Assembly (NCBI RefSeq): GCF_015163665.1
Contig: NZ_JADEUG010000003.1
Coordinates: forward strand, 1 to 64,000
Origin: Xenorhabdus sp. BG5
Lineage (GTDB): Bacteria > Pseudomonadota > Gammaproteobacteria > Enterobacterales > Enterobacteriaceae
Length of the DNA stretch: 64,000 bases
Direction of reading: 5' to 3'
Positions within the stretch are counted from its first letter, which is position 1. Each line of letters opens with the position of its first letter. A model generated the notes under the pieces. That model saw nothing but the letters and a program-made list of their open reading frames with translations. It did not search any database and was not told the origin of the DNA. This document shows, in pieces, positions 49,684-58,686 of this stretch. Made by a program: the position numbers and the translations under genes.

Positions 49684-52389
49684 ATGAAACCCATTAAATT
49701 ACGTACCTTGGCAGCATTCATCACGGCAGTTGGATTTATAGGCAGCGCTCATACAGAAATGACATCGGCCATGTCGCCGCAAAATCCAATGTCATCACAG
49801 CAGATCGTGGATTTGCTGAGCCAGTTAAAAGTGACTTTCAAAATCATTGATAATCAGGCGGGTTCACATGGTACAGATTGTGCCATTCTTGGCGCTGATT
49901 CGGCGGCCTGTAATCGGGTCAATATCATCTTGAGCAATGGTGATCAGGCAATCAATTCTTCTGATTGGGCGCTTTATTTTCACAGTATTCGCCAAATACT
50001 GAAACTGGATAATGATCAATACAAAATCACTCATGTTACGGGTGACTTACATAAACTGGAACCGACGAAAAAATTTACGGGCATCAAAGCCAATGAAAAG
50101 GTTGTGCTACCGATTATTGGTGAATATTGGCAGATTTACAGTACGGATTTTATGCCGCGTTGGTATGCGACTTCCGGTGATGCGAGGCCCAAGGTCTTGG
50201 CAAGTACCGATACGGAAAATATCAGCAAATTTTTATCTGATCTGGAAGGTGAACAGTGGAAACGAACCACAACGGATAACAATATCCTGATGACACCTGA
50301 AAACCGCTTTGCAAAAAACCAACAGGTGGCAACAATCAGTGAAGATAAGCTGAGAGGGCAGATTATTCCGACACCGAAAGCGCTTTCCGTTCATTCCCAG
50401 GATGTGGATTTATCCCGTGGTGTGAGATTAGAGTTGGGCGGATTGAGCGTCGAATCGATTAACGTGATCAGGGAGCGCTTCAAAGCCCGTGATATTAATT
50501 TAACGGATGAGGGTTATCGAATAGCGACCCAAATCAACGCAAGCCAATTTACCGGGCCCTGGCGAGTAAACGGTGCGTATTCATTGGAGATTACCACTAA
50601 AGGAACACAAATCGTCGCGTTTGATCAATCTGGCGTATTCTATGGTTTGCAGTCACTGTTTTCCTTACTTTCTGCCAATGGTATTCCAAAGATTGCGACA
50701 CTGACGGCAAAAGATGCACCACGGTTTGAATATCGTGGTGTGTTCCTGGATGTTGGACGAAATTTTCATAGTAAAGAAGCTGTCCTGCGTCTGCTTGATC
50801 AAATGTCCCGCTATAAACTGAATAAATTCCATTTCCATTTGAGTGACGATGAAGGCTGGCGTTTGGAGATCCCTGGTTTACCGGAATTGACAGAAATCGG
50901 TAGTCAACGCTGCCATGATCTGAGAGAGACTCAATGCTTATTACCGCAGTTGGGATCAGGGCCGGATAGCAACAATATGGGAAGTGGCTATTTTAGCCGT
51001 CAGGATTACATTGATATTCTGAATTATGCCAAAGCCCGCCAGATAGAAGTGATCCCAGAAATTGATATTCCCGCTCATGCTCGTGCCGCAGTGGTGTCGA
51101 TGGAAGCGCGTTATAAGAGGCTTATGGCACAGGGTAAAGAGCAGGAAGCCAATGAGTATCGTCTGCTTGATCCGACAGATACCTCGAATACAACCTCAGT
51201 GCAGTTCTATGATCGCCACAGTTATCTTAACCCGTGCATGGACTCTTCAAGGCGGTTTATCGATAAAGTGATTAGCGAAGTCGTTGCCATGCACAAAGAG
51301 GCCGGCCTGCCGTTGAATACATGGCATTTTGGGGGTGATGAGGCGAAAAATATTCGTTTGGGCGCTGGATATCAGGATAAAGATGGACCGATTGTGCCCG
51401 ATAAGGGGATTATCAACCAGAAAATTGAAGACAAGCCGTGGGCAAAATCTCAGGCTTGTCAGAAAATGATAGCGCAAGGCGTCATTAAAGATGTTGATGA
51501 GCTTGCCAGTTATTTTGCTATTGAAGTCAGCAAAATCGTCAACGCCCACGGTATCAATACCATGCAGGCATGGCAGGATGGCCTGAAACATGCCAAATCG
51601 GCAACAGATTTCGCCACTAAACATGTTGCGGTGAACTTTTGGGATACCCTGTATTGGGGAGGTTATGATTCTGCCAATGACTGGGCGAATAAGGGCTATC
51701 GGGTTGTTATTTCCAGTCCTGATTATGTTTATCTGGACATGCCCTATGAGGTCCACCCGAAGGAGCGGGGCTACTATTGGGCAACTCGCTTTAATGATGA
51801 GGCGAAAATTTTCAGCTTTGCCCCGAACAATATGCCACAAAATGCTGAAACTTCGGTGGATCGTGATGGCAATTACTTTAATACCCATAGTAATAAACGC
51901 TGGCCGGGGGCTTATGGCATGTCGGGGCAATCATGGAGTGAAACCGTGCGTACCGATGAACAAATGGAATATATGATCTATCCACGCTTACTGCCGCTGG
52001 CGGAACGGGCATGGCATCAAGCGGATTGGGAGCAGAATTATCAGCATGGCAGGGAATATAAAGGTGGGATAACACATTATATTGATACGGCTCGTCTGCA
52101 ACAAGACTGGGAACGCTTTGCCAATCTGATAGGGCAGCGTGAACTGGCTAAGCTGGATAGCGCCAAAATCACATATCGTCTGCCTGTGCCGGGCGGCAGA
52201 ATTGTTTCAGGAACACTGGAAGCGAATATCGCATTACCGGGAGTGGTTATCCAATACTCATTGGATAATGGTAAAACATGGCAGGATTATAATGACAGAC
52301 AACGGCCTCATGTTAGCGACAATGTAAAAATTCGCTCTGTCAATACTGATGGAAACCGTTTTAGCCGCATAGATGAAGTTAAGCTCTAA
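49684..52389 (+). CDS. chb: Secreted chitobiase (beta-N-acetylhexosaminidase, GH20)
   Basis: The 901-residue enzyme resembles Serratia marcescens chitobiase (885). It has an N-terminal signal-like segment, a carbohydrate-binding-like domain (about 40-200, with YWQIYSTDFMPRWYA), the GH20 small domain, the TIM barrel starting near FEYRGVFLDVGRNFHSKE, and a C-terminal Ig-like domain. Catalytic Asp552-Glu553 lie in HFGGDEAKN. It releases GlcNAc from chitobiose in the periplasm or outside. The gene sits just after glnS, where E. coli has the chitoporin gene chiP, so a chitin locus has been reduced or rearranged. An earlier lipoprotein cysteine is absent. Confidence 0.95.
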   Translation: MKPIKLRTLAAFITAVGFIGSAHTEMTSAMSPQNPMSSQQIVDLLSQLKVTFKIIDNQAGSHGTDCAILGADSAACNRVNIILSNGDQAINSSDWALYFHSIRQILKLDNDQYKITHVTGDLHKLEPTKKFTGIKANEKVVLPIIGEYWQIYSTDFMPRWYATSGDARPKVLASTDTENISKFLSDLEGEQWKRTTTDNNILMTPENRFAKNQQVATISEDKLRGQIIPTPKALSVHSQDVDLSRGVRLELGGLSVESINVIRERFKARDINLTDEGYRIATQINASQFTGPWRVNGAYSLEITTKGTQIVAFDQSGVFYGLQSLFSLLSANGIPKIATLTAKDAPRFEYRGVFLDVGRNFHSKEAVLRLLDQMSRYKLNKFHFHLSDDEGWRLEIPGLPELTEIGSQRCHDLRETQCLLPQLGSGPDSNNMGSGYFSRQDYIDILNYAKARQIEVIPEIDIPAHARAAVVSMEARYKRLMAQGKEQEANEYRLLDPTDTSNTTSVQFYDRHSYLNPCMDSSRRFIDKVISEVVAMHKEAGLPLNTWHFGGDEAKNIRLGAGYQDKDGPIVPDKGIINQKIEDKPWAKSQACQKMIAQGVIKDVDELASYFAIEVSKIVNAHGINTMQAWQDGLKHAKSATDFATKHVAVNFWDTLYWGGYDSANDWANKGYRVVISSPDYVYLDMPYEVHPKERGYYWATRFNDEAKIFSFAPNNMPQNAETSVDRDGNYFNTHSNKRWPGAYGMSGQSWSETVRTDEQMEYMIYPRLLPLAERAWHQADWEQNYQHGREYKGGITHYIDTARLQQDWERFANLIGQRELAKLDSAKITYRLPVPGGRIVSGTLEANIALPGVVIQYSLDNGKTWQDYNDRQRPHVSDNVKIRSVNTDGNRFSRIDEVKL

Positions 52390-52424
52390 CGATTGCCTTG
52401 GAAAATGAGGGCAATAAATTGATA

Positions 52425-52468
52425 AAGCAACCTGCCGATTAGCTTGATAATTAATCGGCAGGTTGCTT
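52425..52468. terminator. Bidirectional terminator between chb and fur
   Basis: A 17-bp stem (52425-52441 with 52452-52468, core GCAACCTGCCGATTA) with a 10-base loop lies between the converging genes. The minus-strand side is T-rich. It is most likely the terminator of both. Confidence 0.85.
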
Positions 52469-52547
52469 ATCCAGAAGAACAACTTATTCAGATGAATAAA
52501 TAGCAGAAGCGAATTATTTCAATTACTTCATTGTCAGCGCTTGTTTA

Positions 52548-52997
52548 TCATGCTTTTTCATCATGAAGCGCGCTATCTTTGCGGCAATCACCATCAGCAC
52601 AGTGGCCATATAAATAAAGACTGTGGTTTGAGAGCTTAATTCCATAACGCTCAGCGATGTTTTTCTGACGCTCTTCAATGAACTCATCATTAAATTCAAT
52701 GACCTTACCGCAGTCGAGACAAATCAGATGGTCATGGTGATGTTGCTGAGTGAGTTCAAAAACCGATTTACCGCCTTCAAAATTGTGGCGTGTGACAATG
52801 CCAGCATCATCGAACTGGTTCAACACGCGATAGACAGTGGCGAGGCCAATCTCTTCACCGATATCAATCAGTTTTTTGTAGAGATCCTCCGCACTGACAT
52901 GATGGCATTCTGGGTCCTGTAGCACTTCCAGAATCTTCAGTCGTGGAAGTGTTACTTTAAGTCCAGCATTTTTCAATGCTTTATTGTTGTCGGTCAT
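52548..52997 (-). CDS. fur: Ferric uptake regulator Fur
   Basis: The 149-residue Fe2+-dependent repressor matches E. coli Fur (148): MTDNNKALKNAGLKVTLPRL, a winged helix, the QQHHHDHLICLDCGKV metal site with the Cys-x2-Cys pair, and HCADGDCRKD near the C-terminus. It lies downstream of fldA with a 175-base gap that contains a 10-bp inverted repeat (53077-53086 with 53103-53112) and short frames. Confidence 0.98.
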   Translation of the reverse strand: MTDNNKALKNAGLKVTLPRLKILEVLQDPECHHVSAEDLYKKLIDIGEEIGLATVYRVLNQFDDAGIVTRHNFEGGKSVFELTQQHHHDHLICLDCGKVIEFNDEFIEERQKNIAERYGIKLSNHSLYLYGHCADGDCRKDSALHDEKA

Positions 52998-53172
52998 GCG
53001 GATTCAGTCCTGTAACTTGAGTTAAGTGAACTTATGATACTTGGGGGTATCGTGAGGGAGTTTCATGTTGCTGATTATAGGCATGGATATTAAAAATGAA
53101 AACCATGCCTATTCATATATCATGACACATTATGCAAGAATAATCCTGCCTGAAAGGGCTTTTCTCTTCTTA

Positions 53173-53706
53173 TTAAGCGCCTAGAATCTCTGACAGGCTC
53201 ATTTCAGCCTTGATCTGTTGTACCCAGGCTTCAACGCGCTCATCCGTCAATTCTGGTTGACGATCTTCATCAATGGCCAGGCCAATAAAATGGTTATCGT
53301 CGGCCATACCTTTAGACGCTTCAAAATGATATCCTTCGGTTGACCAGTGGCCTACAATAATGGCACCACGAGGTTCAATAATATCGCGAATGGTGCCCAT
53401 AGCGTCACAGAAGTACTCTGCATAATCTTCCTGATCACCACAGCCGAACAAAGCAACCAGTTTCCCGTCGAAGTTGATCTCTTCCAGTGTTGGGAAGAAA
53501 TCATCCCAGTCACATTGAGCTTCACCGTAATACCAGGTTGGGATGCCAAGCAGCAGAATATCGAAGGCTTCAATGTCTTCTTTGCTGCTTTTGGCAATAT
53601 CGTGGACTTCAGCAACATCAGCACCGCCCAATTTTTCTTGGATCATTTTGGCGATGTTCTCTGTGTTGCCTGTATCGCTGCCGAAGAATATACCTATCAT
53701 TGCCAT
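53173..53706 (-). CDS. fldA: Flavodoxin 1
   Basis: The 177-residue FMN electron carrier has the phosphate loop GSDTGNTENIA, flavin-stacking segments GIPTWYYGEAQCDWDD and FGCGDQEDYAEYFCD. It is nearly identical in layout to E. coli FldA (176), donating electrons to pyruvate-formate-lyase activase, IspG/IspH and other enzymes. It keeps the fldA-fur order of E. coli. Confidence 0.98.
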   Translation of the reverse strand: MAMIGIFFGSDTGNTENIAKMIQEKLGGADVAEVHDIAKSSKEDIEAFDILLLGIPTWYYGEAQCDWDDFFPTLEEINFDGKLVALFGCGDQEDYAEYFCDAMGTIRDIIEPRGAIIVGHWSTEGYHFEASKGMADDNHFIGLAIDEDRQPELTDERVEAWVQQIKAEMSLSEILGA

Positions 53707-53880
53707 AAAATGGGTTAACCTCTTGTTTTATCTGTGTATTAAATCTATACACATCACGCTGAAATCAGCTAGAAAAATGTCAGTTTCGGTAACATGAAAA
53801 GCGTTATTTTGACCAAACATCCATGACAAATCTGTCAGATTTGTGTGGTGACACCGCTTCATTGTGTTTAATAAAAGCCG

Positions 53881-54171
53881 TCAGTCGGCAAGGTGATTTT
53901 TTTCTGTCAGTTGGGCTAATAACATTTGTTCAATCAATTCACTGCGGCTAATGTTGCGCTGTTTTGCCAGATGGTTTAGTGCATCGACGGCATCTTCATT
54001 AAGTTTGAGTTCCACTCGACGCAATCCTTTGACTTTATCTCGTCGCAACTGGTTGCGTTTATTGATTCTAAGCTGCTCATCCCTGGACAGCGGATTTGTT
54101 TTAGGTCGCCCAGGCCTGCGTTCATCTGCGAACAAATCCAGTGTGGTGCGATCAGTTTGTTCTTTTGCCAT
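53881..54171 (-). CDS. ybfE: LexA-regulated-type protein YbfE
   Basis: The 96-residue protein is close to E. coli YbfE (97): MAKEQTDRTTLDLFADERRP, then GRPKTNPLSRDEQLRINKRN and a C-terminal ribbon-helix-helix-like RRVELKLNEDAVDALNHLAK. It is probably a DNA-binding protein, with function unknown. E. coli ybfE is known as an SOS gene; no CTGT-N8-ACAG box was seen in the 180 bases upstream here. Beyond it the E. coli order (ybfF, seqA) is lost. Confidence 0.93.
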   Translation of the reverse strand: MAKEQTDRTTLDLFADERRPGRPKTNPLSRDEQLRINKRNQLRRDKVKGLRRVELKLNEDAVDALNHLAKQRNISRSELIEQMLLAQLTEKNHLAD

Positions 54172-54322
54172 AAATTCAATTGATAATGGGCGTGTACCAA
54201 TAATATAGCGGGCAATAATACCTTAGCTGGGCGCGTGTCGCTACTAGTTGATGGGAGAGATTGTTGGGATGGCTCAAATGACATTTACATTTCGGGTCAA
54301 TAATACTTTGTATCATTTAAAT

Positions 54323-54342
54323 GTGACCGCTTAGACGGTCAC
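54323..54342. other. Hairpin after the higA gene
   Basis: A 7-bp GC-rich stem (GTGACCG at 54323-54329 with 54336-54342) lies 11 bases past the higA stop codon. The minus-strand run after it (ATTTAAATG) is only weakly T-rich. Confidence 0.45.
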
Positions 54343-54352
54343 GGAACCCTCT

Positions 54353-54772
54353 TCAGAGAAATATATCAGGCTTTACGTTGAAGCGCTTGGAAAGTGCCTT
54401 AATATGCGCAATAGTTAATGAGCGTTTGCCTGAAAGAATCTGACTAATAAGTGATTTTGAGCCAATCTCTTCTTTCAAGTCTGCATAAGAAAGGCCATGT
54501 TGATCCATCAACACATGCAGTGCTGCTACCCCAGCAGACATATCATTCACGGCTTTGTTAAATTCGGTAAATCGTTCGTTGTTGTCTTCATATTCGGCGA
54601 TTTTTGCGGTTAGGAAGTCTATCAGTGGGCTTTCATCATCGTTTTCGATGAGATAATCTACCATTGCCAGTGCATCTTGGTAGGCTTCTTCGGAAGTATT
54701 TCCCCCTAAAAAGGGAACAGCGGCCACCAGTACCTTGGTTGCTTCAAGCGCTTTGGTCGGTTCTGCAATCAT
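54353..54772 (-). CDS. higA: HigA-type antitoxin (XRE helix-turn-helix)
   Basis: The 139-residue protein has the YgjM/HigA layout: an N-terminal helical region (EEAYQDALAMVDYLIENDDE, SPLIDFLTAKIAEYED) and a C-terminal XRE helix-turn-helix (HGLSYADLKEEIGSKSLISQ, ILSGKRSLTIAHIKAL, RFNVKPDIF). It neutralises HigB and represses the operon. It starts inside the last codons of the toxin gene (4-base overlap). Confidence 0.88.
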   Translation of the reverse strand: MIAEPTKALEATKVLVAAVPFLGGNTSEEAYQDALAMVDYLIENDDESPLIDFLTAKIAEYEDNNERFTEFNKAVNDMSAGVAALHVLMDQHGLSYADLKEEIGSKSLISQILSGKRSLTIAHIKALSKRFNVKPDIFL

Positions 54773-55017
54773 TCTTTTGTCTCCCGATACCTCTTAGTTA
54801 ATTTGTTATACTCTGCATGAGTAATTATATGCTTGACGTAGAAGCGTTGATTTACAAAATTTATATAGGCGATCATTCGTAAGTTATTCCCACCTATGTC
54901 TATTACCCACCATTTGTTTCGGTATTTAAAATTATCGAGGCTGGGGAACTGTTTCATTAGTTCCGTAGGGTTTTCATAGTATTTTTCTTTTAACAGCTTA
55001 TATGTTGCAATAATCAC
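54769..55017 (-). CDS. higB: HigB-family toxin, probably N-terminally truncated
   Basis: From a GTG at 55017 the protein has 82 residues. The core LMKQFPSLDNFKYRNKWWVI followed by DIGGNNLRMIAYINF and VKHIITHAEYNKL matches HigB (YgjN) mRNA interferases. Family members have about 95-105 residues; roughly the first 15-20 are missing. The frame upstream (KNFPNDADV) is still HigB-like but reaches a TGA with no start codon. The toxin may therefore be inactive or weakly translated, although the antitoxin is intact. It stands between ybfE and the rtx locus. Confidence 0.75.
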   Translation of the reverse strand: MIIATYKLLKEKYYENPTELMKQFPSLDNFKYRNKWWVIDIGGNNLRMIAYINFVNQRFYVKHIITHAEYNKLTKRYRETKE

Positions 55018-55110
55018 ATCCGCATCATTTGGGAAATTTTTCTGTATACAATGTCAGTGATGATATTTTGGGCGATATTTCTGGCTAAAATGATATCGAA
55101 TTACGCTTTG

Positions 55111-55138
55111 AGAGCATCTTGTGATGCTCTGTTTTTTT
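55111..55138 (+). terminator. Plus-strand terminator with no obvious gene
   Basis: An 8-bp stem (AGAGCATC at 55111-55118 with 55123-55130) is followed by G and seven T residues, reading on the plus strand. All genes for 3 kb upstream are on the minus strand. It could end antisense transcription toward rtxE, terminate a small RNA, or be left over from a lost gene. On the minus strand the same hairpin lies just after the rtxE stop and may protect that mRNA end. Confidence 0.7.
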
Positions 55139-55144
55139 CAATCA

Positions 55145-57328
55145 TCACTGAGTTTGTTGATACCAAAGCTGTGCATATAAGCCATCTTGCTGCACTAAGG
55201 CATCATGTGAACCTGATTCAGCGATTTTTCCCAAATCCAAAACGAAAATCTTATCGGCATGACGGATAGTATTTAGCCGGTGAGCAATGCTGATTACTGT
55301 TCTGTTTCGGCATATCTCAGCCATATTGCTCATGATGGCCGCTTCAGATTCATAATCTAGTGCAGACGTGGCTTCATCCAGGATCAAGATTTTGGGATCA
55401 CTCAGTAGCGCCCTTGCCAATGCGATGCGCTGCCGTTGTCCGCCAGAAAGATTGCCCCCTTTTTCACCAACCGGATGGGCAAATTTATGGGGGAACGCGT
55501 TAATGAAATCAACCGCGCCCGCTAAGGTTGCCGCCCGATAGACTTCTTCATCGCTGGCATTGGGTTTGCACAGGCGGATATTGTCCGCAATGCTGCCGGA
55601 AAACAGAATGCTCTCCTGCAAGACCACGCTCATATTACGTCGTAGTGATACCGGGTCGGAAATCGCTAAATCCATTCCATCCACCAAAACCTGACCGTGT
55701 TGTGGCACGTATAGGCGCTGTAATAAGCGGGTTAATGTACTTTTGCCGGAACCCGATGGCCCTGTAATACCAATAAATTCTCCGGCCTTAATTTCCAGTG
55801 ACAGATTTGCCAGCACTTCTGGTGTATCTGCATGATAGCGGAAGCGTATATTGCGGAATTCAATCTGGCCTGCCAGTTCGGGGGCTGATGCCAGCCCTTG
55901 TTTACTGTTTTCCATTGGCTCATCAAGAATATCTCCCACCCGCCTCAGAGCGATCAGGGTATGCTGGAAGTCTTGCCAGACTTGCGCCAGTCTTAGGATG
56001 GGTTGGGTAACGTGCCCTGCCAGCATATTAAAAGCAATTAACTCACCTGGAGACAAATCTCCATCAAGCACACTTCGGACTCCCCACCACAACAGCAGGG
56101 CGGCAACCCCTTTTTGGATCAGCTCAATCCCTTGTCCCGCTGCAAGCCCGCTTTTTTGGGCGGTAAAGCGTTGGATTAACTGCTGGCTCAACACCTTTTG
56201 CCATTGGTATAAAAAGCGTTTTTCTGTCGCAGTGGTTTTGATGGTTTCAATACCCATAACTGCTTCTGTCAGGAAGCTGGTGGCATTGGCATCGGCTTCA
56301 TACTCTTTTTCTACCTTGCGCCGAATAATGGGGCCGACGGCGATCCATAGCAAGAAATAGAGCACCAGCGAACTGATGACGAGCCATGTCAACAGGGAGG
56401 AGTAATGAAACATCACCCCCAGAAACAGAATGATGAAAATCAGGTCAAGCAATAGCATAAGGGTAGAGCCGGTCAAAAACTGGCGGATCTGCGCCATTTC
56501 CCGGACTCTGGCGATAATTTGCCCTGTTTGCCGTTGTTTGAAATAAGGTAGGGGTAATCCTACGAGATGGCGATACAGTTTGCCGGAGAGTTCAGCATTG
56601 ATTTGGCTGGCTGTATGCCCAAACACGGTATTGCGCAAGAACCCATACAGAGGTTCTGCCAATGCCAGTGCCAGCATCGCCATCCCTAATACATGCAGGC
56701 TGGAAATACTCCGTCCAACCAACACCTTGTCAATGACATTTTCAAATAGCAAGGGCGCTGCCAGGGCAAAAAGTTGCAACACGATAGCAAACAGGAAAAT
56801 ATCCCGTAATTGGTTTTTTTGCCTGAAAATAGAGGGATAAAACCAGCTTAGTCCAAATTTAACCTGTTGCCTGGTCAGGGATTTATCCGCCACCAGTAAC
56901 ACCTTGTATTCGTTAGATTGGCTGCCACTTGTTTTTTCATCGTGCAATAATGCACGCACTTCATATTTTTCGGTGGCAGGATCGAACAACGTAAAAGTGT
57001 CAGGATGGATTTCTGACAATACCCACCAGCGCTGATCCAATTCAACCAATGCCGGTAAAGGTAATGTGGCGGCGGTATCCGGTGTCAGGCGTTCAAATTT
57101 GCTGCGTAACCCAATGGCATCCGCCGCTTCACGTAGCTGTGGATCTGTCAGTGCCAGGGAGTCCGCACCCAGAATATGGTGTAATTGTTCGACAGAAGCC
57201 ACCTTGTGGAACTGTTTTCCTAAATGAGCGATACAATTCAGCGCATAATTGTTTGTATTTTCATCGATTGTGTTGTCGTCTGTTTGGTCTGTATCTGTAT
57301 TACAGGTGAAGGTAAAAGTATCAGCCAT
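55145..57328 (-). CDS. rtxE: MARTX type I secretion ATPase RtxE
   Basis: The 727-residue ABC exporter has an inactive C39-like N-terminal domain (about 25-150; the catalytic Cys position appears replaced, NYALNCIAHLG), six membrane helices and an ATPase domain with [17 protein letters not shown] and ILILDEATSALD. MARTX systems are unusual in using two such ATPases, RtxB and RtxE, which are thought to act as a heterodimer. Naming follows Vibrio gene order: rtxB next to rtxHCA, then rtxD, then rtxE. It starts 2 bases after rtxD. Confidence 0.9.
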   Translation of the reverse strand: MADTFTFTCNTDTDQTDDNTIDENTNNYALNCIAHLGKQFHKVASVEQLHHILGADSLALTDPQLREAADAIGLRSKFERLTPDTAATLPLPALVELDQRWWVLSEIHPDTFTLFDPATEKYEVRALLHDEKTSGSQSNEYKVLLVADKSLTRQQVKFGLSWFYPSIFRQKNQLRDIFLFAIVLQLFALAAPLLFENVIDKVLVGRSISSLHVLGMAMLALALAEPLYGFLRNTVFGHTASQINAELSGKLYRHLVGLPLPYFKQRQTGQIIARVREMAQIRQFLTGSTLMLLLDLIFIILFLGVMFHYSSLLTWLVISSLVLYFLLWIAVGPIIRRKVEKEYEADANATSFLTEAVMGIETIKTTATEKRFLYQWQKVLSQQLIQRFTAQKSGLAAGQGIELIQKGVAALLLWWGVRSVLDGDLSPGELIAFNMLAGHVTQPILRLAQVWQDFQHTLIALRRVGDILDEPMENSKQGLASAPELAGQIEFRNIRFRYHADTPEVLANLSLEIKAGEFIGITGPSGSGKSTLTRLLQRLYVPQHGQVLVDGMDLAISDPVSLRRNMSVVLQESILFSGSIADNIRLCKPNASDEEVYRAATLAGAVDFINAFPHKFAHPVGEKGGNLSGGQRQRIALARALLSDPKILILDEATSALDYESEAAIMSNMAEICRNRTVISIAHRLNTIRHADKIFVLDLGKIAESGSHDALVQQDGLYAQLWYQQTQ

Positions 57329-57330
57329 GA

Positions 57331-58686
57331 TTATTTTTCCCTCAACGCTTCAGATTGATATTCCTGGATTGGACTGAGCAGATAATCAATCACTCTTCGC
57401 TGATCTGTCTTAATTTCTGCAACGATAGACATACCTGCCGTGATTTCGACAGGTTTTCCCTCTACCATAATATTGTTCTGTTTGAGGCTGATTTGTGCAG
57501 GAAAAACCAAGCCTAACTGTTCATCGGTGGTGGAATCCCGCGAAATGCTAAGTAACTCTCCCTCAATTGTGCCATAGCGGGTATAGGGGAAAGCATCGAC
57601 TTTGACGGTGACATGCTGACCAGGCCGGACAAAACCGACATCTTTATTCAAAATCTGGATTTCAGCGAGTTGGACATGTTCATCAGGAACAATCACCATC
57701 AAATTCTGCGCAGGTTGCAGTACCGCGCCGAAGGTATGGACAGTTAATTGTTGAACGGTGCCGGTTACGGGAGAGCGCACAACTTCAAGCTCTTCCCGCT
57801 CTTGCATTTTCGAAATTTCTTGATGCGTTAACGCCAACTGTATTTCTGCTTGTTTTCTTTTCTCAAACCATTCCCGTTCTTTTTTTATTTTGGTGCCTTT
57901 TAAGCGTTCTTCCAGGCTTTTGTACTTCGTTATCAGAATATCGAGTTCCGATTTTTGTTGGGCGATCAGCCTTTCGGTTTCCAGAAATTCCTTTTCTTGC
58001 TCCAGATATTCCACTTTGCTGATGACCTGCTTTTGGCTCAAGGTTTTTCTGGCCTGTAAACGTTGGTTGATATTTTCACGCAGGTTGGTTAATGAGCGAA
58101 TATCGCTGTTTCGTGCCTGTTGGGAAGTCAGGTTCTCTGCCATTTCCGTATGGATACTGGTAATGATTGAATCAAATTCCTGCTTTTCGTGAGCGTAATG
58201 CGTCAGAATGCTTGTCTGTCTATCTGCGGATTGTTGCTGGAAAAGTGGCAGGGATTTTGGATCGTGCTTTTCAAGCAGGGCCTGGTAACGGATTTCCTCT
58301 TCCACCAGATAATCACGTTGCTCGCTTAAACGGGCAATATCCTGATTGACGCCCAGCGTATTGAGTGTAAGCAGAGGTGTGCCTTTCTCAACATGCTGAC
58401 CATTTTTGACATGGATAGCAATCAGGCGGCTCTGCTCATAAGCCTGAATGATTTGGGAACGACCAGACGCTATCAAGCGTCCGGTTGCGGTTGCCTGTAC
58501 ATCCAGTTTCCCCAGACAAGCCCATAGCAGGGCAAGCAAAACGCTAATACTTAGGGTGATTGCCGTATAACGGGCGAACGGTGAAGGTGGACGTTGTGAC
58601 AATGCCAAATGGGTTGGTAAAAAATCATAATGCGGGTTGGCAGTACGTAACGGTTTGATTCCTTTCCCAAAGATAGCCTTAAACAT
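57331..58686 (-). CDS. rtxD: MARTX secretion membrane-fusion protein RtxD
   Basis: The 451-residue HlyD-family adaptor has a cytoplasmic N-terminus, one transmembrane segment at about 40-62, a lipoyl-like half (GRSQIIQAYEQSRLIAIHVK), a long coiled-coil (about 100-300) and a C-terminal beta-barrel with EVVRSPVTGTVQQLTVHTFG and GYTIE-like ending TAGMSIVAEIKTDQRRVIDY. It bridges RtxB/RtxE to TolC, which is not in this window. Its start overlaps the rtxB end by 8 bases. Confidence 0.93.
   Translation of the reverse strand: MFKAIFGKGIKPLRTANPHYDFLPTHLALSQRPPSPFARYTAITLSISVLLALLWACLGKLDVQATATGRLIASGRSQIIQAYEQSRLIAIHVKNGQHVEKGTPLLTLNTLGVNQDIARLSEQRDYLVEEEIRYQALLEKHDPKSLPLFQQQSADRQTSILTHYAHEKQEFDSIITSIHTEMAENLTSQQARNSDIRSLTNLRENINQRLQARKTLSQKQVISKVEYLEQEKEFLETERLIAQQKSELDILITKYKSLEERLKGTKIKKEREWFEKRKQAEIQLALTHQEISKMQEREELEVVRSPVTGTVQQLTVHTFGAVLQPAQNLMVIVPDEHVQLAEIQILNKDVGFVRPGQHVTVKVDAFPYTRYGTIEGELLSISRDSTTDEQLGLVFPAQISLKQNNIMVEGKPVEITAGMSIVAEIKTDQRRVIDYLLSPIQEYQSEALREK

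Noticed and set aside
51247-51930. 227-codon open frame antisense to chb
   Set aside because: Opposite-strand shadow of the chitobiase barrel region.
54172-54352. LexA (SOS) box upstream of ybfE
   Set aside because: No CTGT-N8-ACAG pattern was found by eye, although the E. coli gene has one.
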